DNA of 64,000 nucleotides from Planctomycetales bacterium 10988 (GTDB lineage: Bacteria; Planctomycetota; Planctomycetia; Pirellulales; Pb10988). The DNA lies in NCBI GenBank assembly GCA_009664345.1, contig CP043547.1, forward strand, positions 6,585,481 to 6,649,480, given 5' to 3'. This document shows, piece by piece, positions 62,250 through 64,000 of the stretch. The notes beneath the pieces were generated by a model. It was given only the letters and a program-made list of their open reading frames with translations, did not search any database and was not told where the DNA came from. The translations under genes and the position numbers were made by a program. The stretch's first letter is position 1. Every line of letters starts with the position of its first letter.

Positions 62250-63623
62250 TTATATCTCACGGATTGCTTGCCAGAGATACGCACTGGAACGAATCCCCCG
62301 ATGAAAATCGGCAAGGTGGAACTTTTCGTTCGGACTATGGGTGTTATCATCATTCAGTCCCCAACCTAATAATAAGGTGTTCAGCCCAAGCGATTCATAA
62401 AAAGTCGTCACCACCGGAATGGAGCCTCCTTCGCGAATGAAATAGGGGGTCTTTCCAAAACCTTGCTCAATTGCAGTGACAGCGGCTTGCAGATAAGGGT
62501 TCGTTTGAGGAACCACTACCCCGGGCGAACCATGCATCGCCTTGAATTCCATCTTGATTCCAGGGGGGAGTTGATCGCGGAGGTATTTTTCGAGATCGAT
62601 GGCGATTTGCTTGGGGTCTTGTTTCGGCACAAGACGGAAACTGAACTTGGCATTCGCTTTGGCGGGAAGAACCGTCTTGGCACCTTCACCTGCGTAGCCT
62701 CCAGTAACGCCATTGATGTCAAAACTGGGGCGAGCCCACCGGCGTTCATTGGTCGTAAACCCTTTTTCGCCAGAGAGTCCGTCAACGCCGACTTGTTCTT
62801 TAAAATTTTCTTCATCGAAGGGCAGGCCAGAGAATTGTTCCCGTTCTTCTTCGGTGAGCGACTCAACGGCATCATAGAAACCAGGGATTTGAACTTGTCC
62901 CTCTTTGTTAATAATGGAACTAAGAAGTTGGGTTAAAGTATTGACCGGATTCGTGACTGCCCCGCCAAAGCTACCTGAATGCAGGTCTTGCTTCGGCCCC
63001 TGGAGGAATATTTCAAAGTAACTAATCCCCCGAAGTCCAACCGTGATCGCTGGTTGATCGGGTCCCAATTGGCAAGTATCGCTGATCACCACGACATCCG
63101 CCTTCAGGCGTTCGCGATGAGCTTCAATGAAATCTTCCAGGTGAGCACTGCCGATTTCTTCCTCCCCTTCGATCAAATACTTGATATTACAAGGGAGTTC
63201 TCCGACCGTGTTCATCCAGGCTTGCGAACTAGCAAGATGGGTAAACATTTGGCCTTTATCATCCGTCGCTCCACGGGCATAGAGATTGCCATCTCGCACC
63301 GTGGGCTCAAACGGTTTGCTAATCCATAAATCAAGCGGGTCCGCCGGTTGCACATCATAATGCCCATAGACCAGGACTGTCGGCAGGGAATCATCGCGAT
63401 GATATTCCGCCAGGACGATCGGATGGCCTTCGGTAGGAATCAATTCCGCCGGAATCTTCATTGCTTCAAAACAATGCATAATCCAATTGGCGGCTTCCAA
63501 CATCGAGGTTTTAAAGGAACTGTCCGCACTGACACTTGGAATCTTCAATAACTCAATGAGTTGAGATTCAAAAGTCTCTTTATTGGCCTCAAGATATTCT
63601 TCTATCTGTAAAAGTTTTTCCAT
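62250..63623 (-). CDS. M20 family dipeptidase
   Basis: A 457-residue zinc enzyme. His88 and Asp90 in VLVYGHYDVQP, Asp121 or Asp122 in ARGATDDKGQ, the Glu pair in IEGEEEIGSAH, Asp in VVISDTCQ and the late His in DDNTHSPNEKF are the expected metal ligands and base. The insert at about 200-340 is the dimerisation or lid domain. The pattern fits the carnosinase/DapE-like dipeptidase branch, which cleaves dipeptides in the cytoplasm. The ATG at 63623 is chosen: AGGGA lies 9 bases before it, and the longer frame to 63695 would add a hydrophobic tract not seen in the family. Confidence 0.93.
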   Translation of the reverse strand: MEKLLQIEEYLEANKETFESQLIELLKIPSVSADSSFKTSMLEAANWIMHCFEAMKIPAELIPTEGHPIVLAEYHRDDSLPTVLVYGHYDVQPADPLDLWISKPFEPTVRDGNLYARGATDDKGQMFTHLASSQAWMNTVGELPCNIKYLIEGEEEIGSAHLEDFIEAHRERLKADVVVISDTCQLGPDQPAITVGLRGISYFEIFLQGPKQDLHSGSFGGAVTNPVNTLTQLLSSIINKEGQVQIPGFYDAVESLTEEEREQFSGLPFDEENFKEQVGVDGLSGEKGFTTNERRWARPSFDINGVTGGYAGEGAKTVLPAKANAKFSFRLVPKQDPKQIAIDLEKYLRDQLPPGIKMEFKAMHGSPGVVVPQTNPYLQAAVTAIEQGFGKTPYFIREGGSIPVVTTFYESLGLNTLLLGWGLNDDNTHSPNEKFHLADFHRGIRSSAYLWQAIREI

Positions 63624-64000
63624 CTGATTTATCCCTTGTAATAACAGGTATTGACAATAGTATTCCATAAGAAGACTAAATGGAAAGAAACTCACCTTAT
63701 AAGGGAGTCTTTATAGGTTCTTCTGTTTAACCTTGACCCATTTGAAGTGCGGAAAACTCTAGCATTCGACAAAGAATAGAGCTTTACTTACTTTTCAACA
63801 ATCAAATTTTACTTATCGATTTGTAAGGTAAGTTCCTAGGAAATAGGGCAGGAAAGCCAGGCTTTTCTACCAAGTCATTCACTTCTACAGTCCCTTACTT
63901 CAGGAGATTATCCAACTCATTGGACCAAGTTTACAAGGGACTTCAATACCCAAGCCAGGAAGGGAATCAACCCATCGCACCGATTGTGCCGACTTGAAAT
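63624..64000. other. Right-edge intergenic, 377 bases, no gene seen
   Basis: This should contain the promoter of the dipeptidase gene. No open frame with a ribosome site reaches the right edge on either strand. Confidence 0.4.

Overview
The window looks like chromosomal DNA of a planctomycete, possibly of the Gemmata/Telmatocola side; that placement is inferred from gene content, not from a marker search. Pointers are a CxPSR sulfatase, a DUF1570-type secreted metalloprotease-like protein, an HU protein with a lysine-rich histone-H1-like tail, a membrane M50 peptidase fused to an HlyD arm, Cys/Gly-rich and Pro/Ser/Thr-repeat exported proteins, and many large exported or envelope proteins. No rRNA, tRNA, CRISPR array or prophage was seen.

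Layout. 1-7.1 kb: an acidic helix-turn-helix protein cut by the left edge, a small secreted protein, a membrane-bound sigma-54 activator, a HAD phosphatase/mutase and an aldose epimerase. 7.2-18.3 kb: DUF1570 protein, HU, an ATP-grasp ligase paired with a class-I-glutamine-amidotransferase-like hydrolase, a repeat lipoprotein, a sulfatase, a GAF/SpoIIE phosphatase and a Cys-rich exported protein. 18.4-27.6 kb: a probable export or efflux apparatus made of a PqqD-M50-HlyD membrane protein, a free HlyD adaptor, a GAF-HlyD membrane protein and, after a 1.2-kb gene-free gap, a TolC-type lipoprotein. No ABC ATPase or RND pump is beside it. 27.7-33.4 kb: an A+T-richer stretch with an IS5-family element carrying a nonsense codon, an orphan gene, an IS630-like relic, a large protein of unknown function, and the YggS/YggU pair. 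33.7-38.7 kb: an RND adaptor plus permease, then csrA. 38.7-50.1 kb: a run of minus-strand genes including a ketosynthase-like protein that lacks the catalytic Cys, an RNase HII-like protein, a YCF48/PIG-L-like/CBM9-like fusion, an orphan ABC-2 permease, a BFD-like ferredoxin, an M20 peptidase, a double GNAT and an LpxL-like acyltransferase. 50.3-58.7 kb: a copper/silver (Cus-type) efflux locus, cusA, cusB and two Cys-rich small proteins on the minus strand, divergent from a TolC-type outer-membrane gene. 58.8-64 kb: a class-C beta-lactamase-fold protein, a small membrane protein, serS and an M20 dipeptidase.

How the genes work together. Three separate envelope transport systems sit here: the M50/HlyD/TolC cluster, an HAE-type RND pair, and the Cus-type metal pump with its own outer-membrane channel. 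Other units are the ATP-grasp/C26 hydrolase pair and the YggS/YggU pair. The most system-like and least explained locus is the M50-HlyD/HlyD/GAF-HlyD/TolC cluster. The most unusual single gene is the ketosynthase homologue at 38731-40065, where Cys and the second His of the active site are replaced by Glu and Asn.
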